In this document: piece by piece, positions 1 to 13,041 of the stretch
Layout of the letters: the number at the start of each line of letters is the position of its first letter
Position numbering within the stretch: the stretch's first letter is position 1
Assembly: GCA_002786025.1 (NCBI GenBank)
Contig: NHNW01000085.1
Span: forward strand, 70,553 to 134,552
Reading direction: 5' to 3'
Source of the DNA: Zasmidium citrigriseum
Taxonomy: Eukaryota > Ascomycota > Dothideomycetes > Mycosphaerellales > Mycosphaerellaceae
DNA: 64,000 bases
Program-made: the position numbers and the translations under genes
The notes under the pieces: model-generated
The model's database searches: none
What the model was told of the DNA's origin: nothing
Seen by the model: only the letters and a program-made list of their open reading frames with translations

Positions 1-3000
1 TATCTCTTTACTAAATTGTTACTCTTTTTACATATAATGTAAGATTAAGACTATATTTAAACTCGCGGACGAGGTACGCCTCGGCGGCTTCTTATAAAGC
101 GAATAATACGTTAGACTAGAAACGTAGGTTATATCGAAACGTAGCGGCTACTTCGCGAATAAGTCGTATAAACGATATCCGAGGAATAATAAGATCGTAA
201 GTCTTTTATATATATCGAATCTTACGTAGAGCGACTATACCTAGTTTCTATTTACGCTAGCCGGCTAGAGCTATACCTATTAATTTCTTGCCTTTAAGGG
301 GTTTTCCGAATCGTCGAGTCCTTCGCTTCGGAGTACTACTCTAGTTAGGTACTATATATCGACCCTTCGTTAGCGTACGTTTAGGCTTTAGCTTCGATAG
401 TATCTTCCTCGCTAGAGGTCGTTTTTAGGCCGGTATTACTAGAGCTTAGCCTATATTAGGCAATAGTAGAGGTATTATAATACCTACTACCGTCTTCGTT
501 CGAGCTAGCCGTCGACAATGCGTAAATATCGTATTAATCTACGTTAAAATAGAGACCTAGTTAAAGGGTGTATTAATTAAAAGGAGATAGAAGAAAGACG
601 CGTCGACGAAGGCCTATTACAATAATACGGTCGGGCCTATACGGTAGAGGTCTATATACTATATACCGTAGTAGTTAAACTCTCGTATAGCCGATCCAAT
701 CGTTACCGAAATTAATATTACTTAGATATAGGTAAAGCCTAAAGTATATATAGAGATCCGGCCGAGCCGGCTAAGCCTCGCTAGATAAGACTAGTACGGC
801 GACTACTACGGCTCTAGATTACTAAGATCCTCGAGATTCGTATTTTAAATATATACCGAAATTCGTAGAGGTTATAACTAGTAGGAGGGACCTTCGAATC
901 GATCGTAGCACTTCTCGAGTAGTACTATAGGCTATATTAGCTTCTAGATTGTCCTGGCTACTACGGGGATTGTTAACGTCTCGATATACTTAACTCGCTC
1001 GTAATCTTTCGTCTAGTCGATCTATCTACCGCTTTCCTCTTTAGAGAGTTACTTAGTACTCTAAAGGGCTAGCTCGGAGTCTTATAATAGCTAAGGAAGT
1101 CGTTCCTTCGGTTAGTTACTAGCTTACTTCCTATATTAACTACCTACGATTATAAGCTTCCTAATACTATATTAGTGCCTTCTCGTCGCTTCCTATCCTC
1201 TTCTTCTTCTTTATTATCGATAACCTCGATATCGCTATCGAAGAGGTATCGTCGTTACTAGGGGTCTATTACCTAGTAACGGCGGTATTAATATAGCGAC
1301 GCCGGCGAGTTTAGGCGATAATACGCCTTTCCTACGTACATCTTCGCTATTTATACTAGTATCGAGCCGCTCGTTTATATATAAGTCGTATATTAATCGT
1401 ATCGCTACCCGTATACCCGAAAGCTATTATAGAGCGCGACCTACCTAAGAGAATAAAGCGAGAGAGATCCGAGTCGCTAGCTACGCTATAGAAGCGTATG
1501 AAATCCGAGGACAAGACGCCTTTCCGTACTACGCTATAGTAGTAAAAGCCCCTAGAAGCGAAGTCTAAGAAGCCGAATACTATAAGAGAGAACAAGCGCC
1601 GTATAAACCGAGCTCCGAGATAGGAGGCTATCGAGAAAGCGCGTACGAGTAAGCGTTTAGCTATTAGTCGTCTCGAGAGAAATAAAGACTACCTCGCGCT
1701 ATCCCCCGAGTAGTAGGCCCGCGAGTTAAGCGCGAAAATAGCGGTTTATAACTAGAGGATCCTATATATTAAAAATCCTTTAGCGGCGTACTAGTCGTAC
1801 TAGTTAGGATCTAGACTAATAGTATATATAGTACGGCCTAGTAGGCTACCTACCCTAACCCGATAGATATTAATAATAAGCTAGAGAGCGAGGAAGAGTA
1901 TGTTTCTAGTAGTAGTATATTCTATTACAGTCTTAAATATAGCTAACTATGTACGTAGTAAGCTCTAGAAGGTGTTTAAGAAGAAAGGATAGAAAGCTAC
2001 TAGGGATATAATATAAGTTTAAAATCTTCCTTAGTAGCGTACTAGTCTATACTAGTCTAAGCTAGAGCTAACGAAATATATAGTATATAAAGCTATCCGA
2101 TCGATAATAAGGATATCGACGAGCTCTTCGAAAATACTAATAATAAAGGATAGTAAGACCCTATAGAAGAGGCTATTAATAAAGAGCTCGATAAGTTCGG
2201 CGAGACTAGCGCCTACTATACCGTTATTTTCTAGGAGGCTAATAGTATTATCTAGAGGAAGTAGGCTAGCGACGAGATAAAGGATAGCCTAGATCGTAGC
2301 CCTAGTAAGTACTAGATAAGTATACGCGAATCTTTACTCGGGAAATAGTATCTCTACGATATAGTCGTTCGAGACGAGCGTATCCGCCCTCGTATTCTCG
2401 GCTAGCTAAATCTCTATAGCGTAGCGATACTAGTCGACCCTAAGAGTCTTCTTTAGATTATTAGGTTCTTTAGCAAGATTCCGAAGCTTATAGACACTTA
2501 TTAGGCGGAGCTATAGAATATTATAAGTATCCCTTCGCCTTCTTAATAAGCTAAGCTAACGCGTTCGTAGGAGGTGTATAATATAGCCGTCGACTAGATA
2601 AACAATAACTACCGGATACCTCTACCGTATAAGGTCTTTACGAAGGCCGAGATATCGTTATAGAGTAACTTAGTATCGTAGGATCCGGACGCTCGTTACC
2701 CTTAGTAGTTAAGCCGCCGCTACTACTATATTAGAGAGCGGGTTAAGGCTAATAATAAGGATATTATACTTCCTAGTCCTACGGAGGTTTAGCCTAATAA
2801 TATTAAGGCCTATCTTAAGGAGTTTAGCTAGATTCTAGCGTTAGATCCTATATAGGCGAGGGCGTTATTTAAGCATTACGAGGCCCTCGCGAATAATAAA
2901 GTAGATATCGATAAGCTCGTAGAGAAGCGCGAGGTCTCTACTAACCCCGATAAGCTGTCGTAGGCTTAATTCTATATAGTATAGTAATCGAAAATAAACA

Positions 3001-4130
3001 TCTTAGACTACGTTTACTCGTTCTCTCGATTCTTAACTTCTAGTATATATTTAAGGACGAAGGTCGAGAGGGTTCTATATAAGACGCGTTTGTTTACTTT
3101 AAAATTAGTAAATATCCGAGCCTTAGAAAAATGCTATTTTGTAATATTCCTCTATAGTAGCCGTAAATGCCGAGGTATTCGCTTTAAATTAAAATAGTAT
3201 TTCCTCTAACTAGTACGGACTAGCACGGCTTAATCTTAAGCTTATTAATCGTCTTCTTACCTTATCGTCGCCGTCTTTCTATTAACCCTAAGCTACAATC
3301 GAGTAACCCTTAAGTTATAACCCTAACGCTAGATCGATTAAGGAACGATCGCCTTTATTTCCGAAGTACGAATAGTATAGACGGCTAAGAGTCGGGCGTT
3401 AAGCTAGCTATAGTAGACTAGGCTTAATATAGTAGGCTTAGCGATAACGAGCCGCGATTTCGAGATTATTAGACGAGGTATCTACTCTATACTTCGACGC
3501 TATCTTACTATTAACGCTCGCTTATCTTTTTATAGTTAAGCGTGTAATAATCTTTATTATAAGGAGCTCGTATAGTATAGCTAGCGTAGCGAGTAGCGAG
3601 TAGCTCTAGTAGGTAGTCTACTAAGTATTAAAGTAGTAGTAGGAGCGTTCCCGTAGCTTCCGGAACTTCTAGTAGGAAATTTATAACTATTTCCTTCCTC
3701 CTTCCTATACTATTATTTACGTGTACTATCTAGCGCGTTTCTATACTATATTATAGTCGACACTCCCTCTTACACCTACTTATAGTACTAGCCGAGCCTT
3801 TTCTACTACCTACCTCGACCCTAACGACAATTTATCGTTTACTATATCGCTAACGAATATACTACGGCGTTCTCTACGACATTAAGCGGTAGCTTCGTTA
3901 TAGGAGCCTACGAATAATAGTCCTTCGTTAAGGACGCGTTTACGAGTCTCTAACTCCCTCGATAGCTAGCGCACGCCTATATATAATACTAATAAAGACA
4001 ATACCCGAGTAGCTATAACGTTTACGAAGAGAGAGGACTACTATATCTTCGATCGAGAATATAAGAAGTAGTTTATCGACTTCTATAGCTATACCCCCTA
4101 TACTAACCTAATACGTTTACGAGTCGGAGA
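1..4130. repeat. RIP-mutated repeat DNA, family not identified
   Basis: The sequence is dominated by TpA, with CpA and TpG rare and CpG common, which is the pattern left by repeat-induced point mutation. No credible open gene is present. On the + strand, long quasi-open stretches (about 1,480-1,990 and 2,050-2,960) are broken almost only by TAG or TAA, as expected if CAG, CAA and TGG codons were converted. I could not assign the ancestral proteins to a family. A 79-residue - strand frame at 1356-1595 looks like chance. The region probably holds one or more old transposons. Confidence 0.75.
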
Positions 4131-4139
4131 AGAGAAAGC

Positions 4140-6650
4140 GAAGAAGCGATTTGTATAATAGGGCTCTACGAAAAAGGCTACGGAATAGATAGTATTCGAA
4201 GAGGGCATATAGATCTCTAACGGCGAGCCTAAGGTTATCTATAAGGTCTATCGTACCGTACTAAAGCACCCGAGTATTAATAATATAGGGAACTCCGGAT
4301 TAAAGCGGCACCTAGAGAAGAAATCTTATAAGGACTTACGGGTATCGACTATAAGCGGAAGGAAACGCTAGCTCGACCTTAACGAGGGATTTCGAGTTTA
4401 GGTACGCTAACTAGCACGCTAACTAGCACGCCGACTAGTACGCTAACGATTTATAGAGGTAGAAGCTAGCCGAAAACGCGGTGTATAAAGACGGATTCGA
4501 AGCTAATAGCCCTTACGACTTTGGAATCTATTAGGTGAACGCTTGTATTAGTACTAGCGTACTAGTAACATTTTTTAAGAATATCTATATATAGAGGAGC
4601 CTTAAGTGCCTATATAAGGACGTAAAGATACTATTACCGTTAACGGTCCGCCGCCGGATTAAGGATACTACTAGTAACATTATTAAGAAGATTCGTAACA
4701 AACTATACTATCCTAAGAGTATCGATTCGAAGGTAGCTATTACCCTCGACGCCTAGAGTACCTCTAATCGTCGACTAGCCTTTCTCGGTATTAAGGGCTT
4801 TTAGATCGATTAAGACTAGACGTACTATAAGGAGCTCCTGTCCTTCGCCGAGATTAAGGGGTAGTATACTAGCGTAAACCTCTATTAATACGTGGATTAG
4901 ATAATAATAAACTTTAACCTAAAGGAGCGGATCTCGGCGTTTACGACTAATAACGCTTCGAATAATAAGACGCTTTATACTACTATATAAGCTCGAAAAG
5001 CCTACTACCCCTATTTCCTATCTAATATTACTATAGCCTCTCTTATCTTCGGGCGTATACTAATAATACCTACCTAAACGGTAGTTTAGGTACTAGGGAC
5101 GGCTAGGTAGCGCTACTAGTAGTATAGGTTACGACTCCGGATAGGTAGAGCTTAACTATAACTATTATAGGCTTAGAACTAACCGAAGAGGAGTTGAAGA
5201 AATAGCCGCAACTAGTACTATACCTCGTATACGTTATTTAGCTCGCTATTAATAATCTATATACCGCCCTTAAGATTCGTCTATCGAACGATAAGTTTAA
5301 ACGGAACTATAATAAAAAGGAGTAGAAGTAATTTATCGAAGACGCTAGGACCGCTAACGAAGAATATAGATATCTATATATTCTCGCTAAGGTAAGTATA
5401 ATTCTAAGCCGTACTAGTCGTACTAGTTAAGCTTATATCGCCTAGCTCCGAGCCTCTGTTTTATAGATTCTCGCTAGTACGTAGCGACTTAAGAAGTTCC
5501 TAAAACTCTAAGAAGACACGCTACGTATAGAGGAAACGTTTAGCGATAAGTATTACGGCCGGGGTGCATTTAATGCGAAACGTCGATAAATAAGACCGTT
5601 AGTACCGGTATAAGATATTAAAACCCGCTAGGATTCTACTACCTACATACTTATCCGGTATATTAATCTATACCGCTTTATCGACTAGTATCTATATTAG
5701 GAAGGTTAGGATTACCTCCGCGTTAATAATGCCGAGTTGCTCCAAGTCTAGGAAATCCTCTACCTCGCGTAGCCGTTTGCTTACTATACGTCGTTAATAA
5801 GCTCGTCGATAGGCCTAACTCTATACCTTATGTACCTATACTACTCTAACCTCTTCGTTCAACTCGAGAAAGCCGAGTCAAACCTACGTAGGAAGCAGAA
5901 CTAGTAGAAGCACGCCCTGCTTAATGTAGTTAAGCTTATAAAGGCTAAGCTAATTAAGTATTATTCCGCTATAGCCTCCGCACTTAGCTATTTGTATAGG
6001 TACGCGACGTTACTTATACCTACACGAAAGAACACCTTCTTTAAATTAGCCGTATAGGGAGATAGGTTATAGGAACCGAAATACTAGTTATTAATAAGGA
6101 CGCTCTTCGTTAAGAAGTACTCCGACTTTATCCCCCGCGCTAGACTATTACTAGCGATATAGCCTTAACAAGTCGATAGTAACTTTGGATTTAATAAAGA
6201 CGAAGCTATTTATAATAAGGAGATGTTAGTAGAGGACGAGTTCGATAAGTATAGGCGCTTAGGTACGTACTAGTTAGCGTACTAGTTAGCGTACTAGTCT
6301 ATCTTTACTAATATCGATTATAGATTAAAAGTACCTTATCTAAACGTATAGTAGCGATCCGATTAAATAATAGAAGGCTATCGAACCTAAGTTTCCTCGG
6401 GTAGCTTAATTGGCTCGAGATATCCTCGCGGTACCTAGAGCTAGAGTAGCCGTTAAGCGCCTTTTTAGCGTAGCTAGACATTAATGCCGTTACAACCGTA
6501 ACTATACTAGTGCCTCCCTCTCGGCGTTAATAATAGCCCGCACTACCCTTAATAACGATCGGCGCGAGCTCGAGGCTAAGTCTATAAGCCTCCTCGGTAA
6601 CGATCTACTCTTTAACGACGACGAAGAGAAGGCTTAGGAGGAGTTCGAAA
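4140..6650 (+). mobile_element. hAT transposon relic with BED finger, RIP-inactivated
   Basis: Degenerate + strand translation recovers hAT hallmarks in order. At 4200-4330 there is a BED-finger-like block ending in GNSGLKRHLEK, with the expected cysteines changed to Tyr. At 4735-4985 the core reads TLDA-stop-STSNRRLAFLGIKGF and later SAFTTNNASNNKTL. At about 6400-6600 the C-terminal dimerisation region reads ARDILAVPRARVAVKRLFS. Stops replace mainly Trp and Gln codons. Three candidate introns (4402-4456, 5392-5445, 6263-6323) interrupt the frame. It cannot encode an active transposase. Ends and terminal inverted repeats were not defined. Confidence 0.8.
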
Positions 6651-6799
6651 GCCGGTTGTACGAAGCGTAGCGAATCCCCTAGGTATAGTCTAATCTACCG
6701 CCGAATAGACTATCGTTAAGGACTCTTGAAAAGCGACCCGTTAGACGGCCTATTAGACGTAGGTTAGGCGGACGGCCTAATCTATATATCCTTTAAAGT

Positions 6800-6992
6800 C
6801 CTCTTAATTAACCGCTAGATTAACCGCTAGATCTTTAGCGAGGCTATTACTATAATACGTCGATCCGACTATCTATATAACCTTTAAAGGGATCTTCCCC
6901 TATTTAAGTAAGATTATTTCGAGAAGTTTAGCGCCTTCCTCTTAATTAACCGCTAGATCTTTAGCGAGGCTATTACTATAATACGTCGATCC
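6800..6992. repeat. Direct repeat pair, 55-67 bp
   Basis: A block starting CCTCTTAATTAACCGCTAGAT occurs at 6800-6866 and again at 6938-6992. The first copy carries an extra internal duplication of TAACCGCTAGAT (12 bp). The two are otherwise nearly identical despite the surrounding RIP. They lie just downstream of the hAT C-terminus, so they may be subterminal repeats of that element. Confidence 0.7.
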
Positions 6993-7188
6993 AACCTTTC
7001 TATTACCTTTAAGTACGGTCTTCTTAACTAGAAGCTCGCGGGCTGCAAAAAAGCACTTTATAGTAGACTAGCACGACGACTAGTACGGTAACTAGTACGA
7101 AAACTTATCTAATTGCTAAACGATTATTGCTTAACAAAACGTAAGTCTATTAACGTTGTAAAAAGATATAGAGTATATCTAACTACTA

Positions 7189-7840
7189 TATAAGGCTAAG
7201 AGTAGCAAAAAAAAGGATACCGTAGTATCTTTCTCTTCGCGACTCTTATTAGACGAAGGCGAGTGAATTAGGTTTAATAATAAGTGTTAGGTAGGTTAGG
7301 AGAATATCAAAACGATAGATAAGGCTAAGAATAGCAAAAAAAAGGTCGTCGTAAGCTAGAGTCTCGCCGTCTTCCTTATTAGGTTAGAACTCGTCGGGCT
7401 TTACGCTTACTTAGCCTAGAACTACTACCTATATAGCGATGCCGGTACTAGAGTAGCTACATCGCCCTTAGAGACTCCTTACCGCTAGGTTAGGCTAGCT
7501 CCGATTAGTAGAAGGCGAGGTTGTTAGGTTTAATAATAGATGTTTAGCTTAGTTAGTATATTAAAAAGGATAGATAAGGCTAAAGAGAGCGCAAAAAGAT
7601 AGTACTTATAGAGCTTCTTTCGGATACGACCCTTCTTTCCCTCCTCGCCCTTATCTATAGTTAGGCGTAAAGCTTATAGGGGTTTACGCTTACTTAGCCT
7701 AGAACTACTACCTATATAGCGATACCGGTACTAGAGTAGCTACGCGCCCTTCTAAGACTCTACCCCCTACTATATTAGGCTACCGGGTCCTTTTATTAGT
7801 AGAAGGCGAGGTTGTTAGGTTTATATATATAGTAAATAGT
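7189..7840. repeat. Tandem repeat array with ~256-bp period
   Basis: Units beginning AAGGCTAAG(A/G)(G/A)TAGCAAAA start near 7190, 7319 and 7575. The last two share the internal blocks TTTACGCTTACTTAGCCTAG, ACTACTACCTATATAGCGAT and TAGAAGGCGAGGTTGTTAGG at matching offsets, giving a period of about 256 bp. The first unit is shorter, about 129 bp. RIP is milder here than around it, since some CA and TG survive. Origin unknown; it could be a transposon subterminal array or a satellite. Confidence 0.65.
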
Positions 7841-7975
7841 AGTACTTAAATCGTTTAAGATCATTAATCGTTTAAGATCGTTAATCGTTCTATTTACGTC
7901 GTTTCTATAGCCTTTAACTAGTACGGCGACTAGTACGGCTTCTAGCCTTTCTAGCCTTTCTATACTTCTAGCCTT

Positions 7976-8090
7976 TCCTATAGGAAGGGAAGGGACGGAA
8001 GGGATTTCCGTTACTTCCTACCTTCCTACCCTTCCTATAGGATACTATATTACTTCCCTTCTCTATAGGGAAGGGAACCTTCCCTTCCCT
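7976..8090. repeat. Two perfect hairpins in a purine/pyrimidine tract
   Basis: The 14-bp arm at 7976-7989 (TCCTATAGGAAGGG) is the exact reverse complement of 8029-8042. A second hairpin has 11-bp arms (AGGGAAGGGAA) at 8067-8077 and 8080-8090 with a two-base loop. The segment is GGAA/TTCC-rich and could be the terminal region of a transposon. Confidence 0.6.
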
Positions 8091-8099
8091 TAGTAAGGT

Positions 8100-10370
8100 C
8101 TAAGCGCGCTAAGTCTAGCGACGAGTTATTATATTATACGTATTACTATTAAAGATCTAGCGGAATATATTATACTAGCTAGTACGGACGTAGCGAGGTA
8201 GCTTCTATTTAGGATATTAGTCTTCGTTTTAGACGATAATACTAGTAAAATATACTATAATACGTCTATTATTCTAACGCTAAGTCTAGATTCTACGGCT
8301 AATTACTTACAACTCGGTATAGACCTAATACTAGTTATAGCTATAAGGTATAAGCTCGTTAGTATCGAGACTAATAGGGATATTACTAGCGCTAGAGGGT
8401 ATTAGGTCGTTTCTAGCCTAGTAGCTAATATACTTTAGTACGCTACGACCCTAGCGCTAGAGCTTACGACTAGATAGGAAGTTAGCTTTTCGTTTAGGAC
8501 GAGGTAGGAAAGGCTTATTTATACCGAAGACTATTCTTAGTATAGGCGTTAATATTAGCGGCTAGCTTAATACTTAGACCCTAGCGGTTAGTATATACTA
8601 TTACCTACTACTACTTCGTAGGCGTAAGAGTCGGCTACTAACGATCGATCTTAGCGATCTACCGCCGCTCCTACGCTAAGCGGTTTAGGCTAGCGTTCGT
8701 AAAGCCTAGCTAAGCTTAATAGCTAGAAGCTATAATATCGTTATTAATAAAGAAGTTAAAGTTAAAGTTAAAGTAGAAGTTTTCGTTATATATAGGTCTA
8801 CCTTAAAGGTAGAGGTATAAGAAGAGAAGAGGAAGAAAAGAGGAAAGGAGGTAGAGTTTTATACTTACGAGGGTAGCCTATACGTCGTTATAAGTAAGAA
8901 AGTAAGAATTTAACTAGCTAATAGCCTTCGTTTAAATCGAGTATATACGAGCCTATAATAGGTATATAATAGCTTATAATACGTAGTATATAGCCGGAAT
9001 ACCTATAATAGGGACTAAGTAAAGGAGGAAGTAAGGCTTCGTTTAATCTAGAGTCCTAGATAGGTAGGTAGACTTTTCGTTTAAGACGAAGAGTTTAGCT
9101 ACAAAATCTCCGTAGATAGATAGTATTTTTAAAGGGTTCGCGCCCCGAGTTAGTAGTTTACCTCGCTCTAATACGGAGAAAGCTCTCGTTTTAAACGAGA
9201 GCTTATCTTCTCTATAGTATAAATAGTAAGCTAAATAATATATATACGGAGCGAGTTAAGGCTCGGCTTAGATAATAAAACCGTAGATCTACTAGTATCG
9301 GTACCTAGGGCGGAGGTATTTAAGGATTCGGCTAAGACGAGAACCCTATATACTACTACTATTATATCTACGGTTAAGACGAGAAACCTAGATATTAAGG
9401 GTATTATACGTAATAATAAGGAGGCTAACCTATTCGTAACTAGTATAGGGGATTCGTTTAAGGCGTATACCCTATCTACTAGTACTAAAAGCCCTACGGT
9501 ATCTATCTTATCGGTTAAGACGAGGAAAGTATCTATAATATCGACGGTAGTTATTACTATAGATAATACTACGATAGCTAACTCTACGTTTAAAACGAGC
9601 CTTAAAACTAGTAGTTCTACGATAGCGGCGGCGGCGGTAGCGGCGCCTACTAGACGATAACGTTTTAAACGGTTTACTACTACTATTACTATTATTACGA
9701 GCCTCGGGTAATATATTTAACGAGATATTATATATTCTTCGAAAGCTAGGCGAGTTACTCCTCTCGCTCTTTAGCCTACGTAGCTTCTCGTTATTAACGA
9801 GTTCCTCTTAGAGCTCGTTTACTACGAGCCTTCTTTACTAGCTACGCCGTTAGCTACGTACCTAGCTATATTAATAGCGGAGGTATATTCGTTTTAGCTA
9901 GAGCCTAGGCTAGGTCTATAGTATTCGTTTAAGACGGAGCCTACGCCTACGCCTACGCCTAGGCTATAGAAGGCGCGGTAATATTACGATCTATAAGCTC
10001 TACGAAGAGTCGTTTACGACGGTTACTATAAGTTCTAGTACCTAGGCTAGTCTATCTTCGTACTATACGAGTAAGGTTATATTTAGTAATACCTCGTTTA
10101 TTACGACGAGTCTTAAGAACTCGTATATCGCTAATATCTCTCTCTTCCTCTTCTTCCTCTTCTTTGTTTAAAACGTTTATATACTAAAACTTATTAAAGT
10201 CCTTCGGATCTAGCGCTTTATTTATATCGAGGCGTACTTCGATAAGATAGGAATATAGCTAGCTAGTCGTCCTTATATATATACCTATATACGGGCGGAG
10301 CGCTCTTATAGTAAAGGTATCTATTTCCTCTAGTTCTATATCTTCGTTTCTAACGACTTCCTATTACCGC
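8100..10370. repeat. RIP-mutated repeat DNA with recurring GTTTAAGACGAG motif
   Basis: No gene is recognisable. A motif close to CGTTTAAGACGAG recurs at irregular spacing, for example near 8505, 9078, 9330, 9373, 9510, 9590, 9922 and 11520. It could be the remains of a short peptide repeat (Ser-Phe-Lys-Thr-Ser/Arg in one frame) or of a DNA repeat. The stretch adjoins the MULE relic and may belong to it. Confidence 0.5.
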
Positions 10371-11900
10371 TACTTCTTACGCTAACGACGAGCTACTTAT
10401 ACGAGAGAGTACTATTCTAGAGTCTCGGTTATAGCGTACTTAAAGATCTTTCGTAGTAAATAATAAAACTTTATAGGTAGGCTTAGCTATACTTCCTCTA
10501 TCTACTCCGAAAGGTATTAGGTTAGTTTAGACGTCTAGGTATTCTACTACGGAAGTAGCTTTTCGATAAGACTAAGAAGATTAGAGCGTAATATATAGAG
10601 CTAACGTTTAATAGCCCCGTATACGCCTTTAACCCGAGATATTACTCGGAGACCGTATTAAAGTTCTCGGTTAAGATAAAAAGCTATAAGATATAGTAAG
10701 AAGTCCTTATAGAACTATTCTCGTTAGAGGTATTCGTATCTATCGGGCTAGATCTTCTCTAGTTCTATATATACCTTATTAAAGGCTTCTTCGTTTAGAG
10801 CGAAGATTATAATCTTAAATATATCTATAAAGTTAACCGTTATATCGTCGTTAATCTAGTTCCCTTCTAGATCGTCTATATCCTTTACTTATAGAAACTC
10901 GGAGCGGGTATACGCTATAACGTCCTTTTAGAAATACTATAAATAAATACGAATAGAGGTATCTAGAAAGATAGTCTTAATCGTAGAGAGGTACGCCCGA
11001 TTACGATTATAAAGTATAACTAAAGGGAAGTTAATCCGTTCCTTACGAAGAACTTCTCGTACTCGACGAAAGACCTAAAGGAATTCTACTTCGTCTTCGC
11101 TCGTAAGGACTACTAGTCTAAGTTAGATTGTCTTATTAGAACCGTAAGTCGTAATAATATTATAGATAGGACGCTTATAGGTATTCGTTTTATACGTATT
11201 ATTAATAAGAAGGGCTTACGGGAAGCGTCGCTAGAACTCGAGACTATCTAGGTAGATAAAAAGGATCCTTTCTAAGTTTTCGTTCTTATTAAGATCCTTC
11301 TTTACCCGAAAGCCTTCCTCTATAAGACGTTTAAGTACGGCGGAAGCGATACTTTATCCGTAAAGGATAAGCTATTAGTAATACTACCGAATATTATTAA
11401 TATCCTTTATCGTTTAATATGAATTAGGGAACTTCCTTTATAGTAAGACTAGTATTTACTTCGGCGTAAACCCGTATCGACTTCTATAAAGAACCTCGTT
11501 AATAATTACTTCTTCTCGTTTAAGACGACGAGTAAAAGCTCCTTATCTAGACGTCTAGAGTAGATAGTTATAGTATTAGCTAAGACGAGTATATATAATC
11601 TATATTTTACTATCCTTCGACTCTCTAATATACTATACCTTTATTAGGTATCTTAACTTATAAGACGACGTATTCCGACGACGGTCTCTAGCTTCTAGCT
11701 TCTAGCTATTTCGAGTATTGTCTCCTCGTCTATAACGAATAACTCTTCGTACCTTATTACCCTACTTTCTTATCGAATCGATAATAAGCTTATACCTATA
11801 CTACTTTATAAATTAGGTAACGGACTCTCTTAGCTCTTAAAATGTTTTAAACGTATCCTTAGGTAGTAGCGGAGCTTTAAAGAGTTTTTTAGGTTCGTCT
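10370..11900 (-). mobile_element. Mutator-like (MULE) transposase relic, RIP-inactivated
   Basis: Reading the - strand through RIP stops, the segment around 11,320-10,880 gives VLKRLIEEGFRVKKDL, then FP-stop-ALLINNTYKTNTYKRP near 11,180-11,215, then a VVLTSEDEVEFL block and a YF-stop-KDVIAYTRSEF block. This order matches MULE/FAR1-type transposases, in which a (V/L)(I/M)D-x-TYKTN-x-Y box is followed by a Cys/Trp-His-x-x-KNV-like box. The first catalytic Asp appears as Asn, which one G-to-A change explains. Numerous in-frame stops make it non-functional. Outer limits are approximate. Confidence 0.6.
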
Positions 11901-12365
11901 AAAACGTTAGAATTATTCTTAGACTCGCTAGACTCTCGTCGTTCTAGCTAGATCTCCGCTAGCTATTCTTTATCTTAGATCTCTACTAGCTATTCTTTAT
12001 CTTAAACGATATCTTATCCTTATATAAGATCTATTAGATCTTACGCTAGCTAGCTTAGCTAGCTTCGTAGGATATCTCTAATATCTACGTTTAGATCGAG
12101 AAGTTAAGGATCGATATAAGCTTACTTAGTTAGCTAACTTTAAAGGACGTCGTTAGCGAGGAATTACTCGAAGAATTCTATATTAAACTTAAACTTATCG
12201 TCTATACCGAAAAGATCTATTAGCTTATTAGTATCGAGAGTAGGAACAGATATAGTAATACGTTAATAGCGAGAAGTAGGCTTAAGAGGTAAATATATTA
12301 AAAGCGAAGAAATAGTAAATAAAGATTAAAGATAGATACACCTATACGCGATTTGAAATCGCGTG
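11900..12365. repeat. Edge of the RIP island
   Basis: RIP-type composition continues to about 12,336 and stops within a few tens of bases. A perfect 17-nt palindrome, CGCGATTTGAAATCGCG, sits at 12,347-12,363, followed directly by sequence with normal CpA and TpG content. The palindrome may mark the end of the last inserted element. Confidence 0.6.
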
Positions 12366-13041
12366 CAGAACGCGATACAGTACATATAGGACGATACAGT
12401 AGAATTTAGTTAATATAGAAGGTGACGGTCCCTAGCAATTCCAGGTAACGGTCCGTAGCAAATTCGACGATTCCGCGTGTCAATCTGGACGATTACTCGC
12501 CTGCCGTTGAGCGCGCGTCCGGAAGCAGATGGCACCAAGCCGATCCCCATGAAAGTGTGAGAGACCCGTTTAATCACGAGGCCAAACCGTGCCGTGCAGA
12601 ATACGCATGCTTCGACCGGGGACCCATTTCGAGCGAGTCCATATGCATCTCGAGCCATCTCGCAGCGAAATCTGTGGTGGACAATTGCACGACCTGCGCC
12701 AGATCCCTGCATTCATGTGCCTTGCGCGGCGGGGAAGATCGTCAAATGACGGCAGCTCCTGCAGCAGAGCTTGCGAACTCTCCGCGCCCAGCCGCGCTGC
12801 AGCAAAAAAGTGCACCATCAACGTTTTCTGGTGAACGTGAATAGCCCGCCGATCCCCACCCCGACGTGACGGTGATGGTGAATGAGCAAGGGGCAGCACG
12901 AACCACATGGCCCACCACGGCAACCCCAGATTCTGGACGCTCCTACTTAACCTCCTCCGCACCCGCTCCCAGTCTGTCTCGTAGGTGTCGCGTCCCGCTC
13001 CTTGCTCCTTGTTGTTTCTTCGTCGCCTCATCCCCGCCACG
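12366..13041. other. Intergenic, upstream of the alpha-glucosidase
   Basis: The composition is normal and unaffected by RIP. A near-direct repeat of GGTRACGGTCCSTAGCAA lies at 12,421-12,439 and 12,444-12,462. It is probably the promoter and 5' UTR of the downstream glucosidase. Overlapping small frames on both strands look like chance. Confidence 0.5.
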
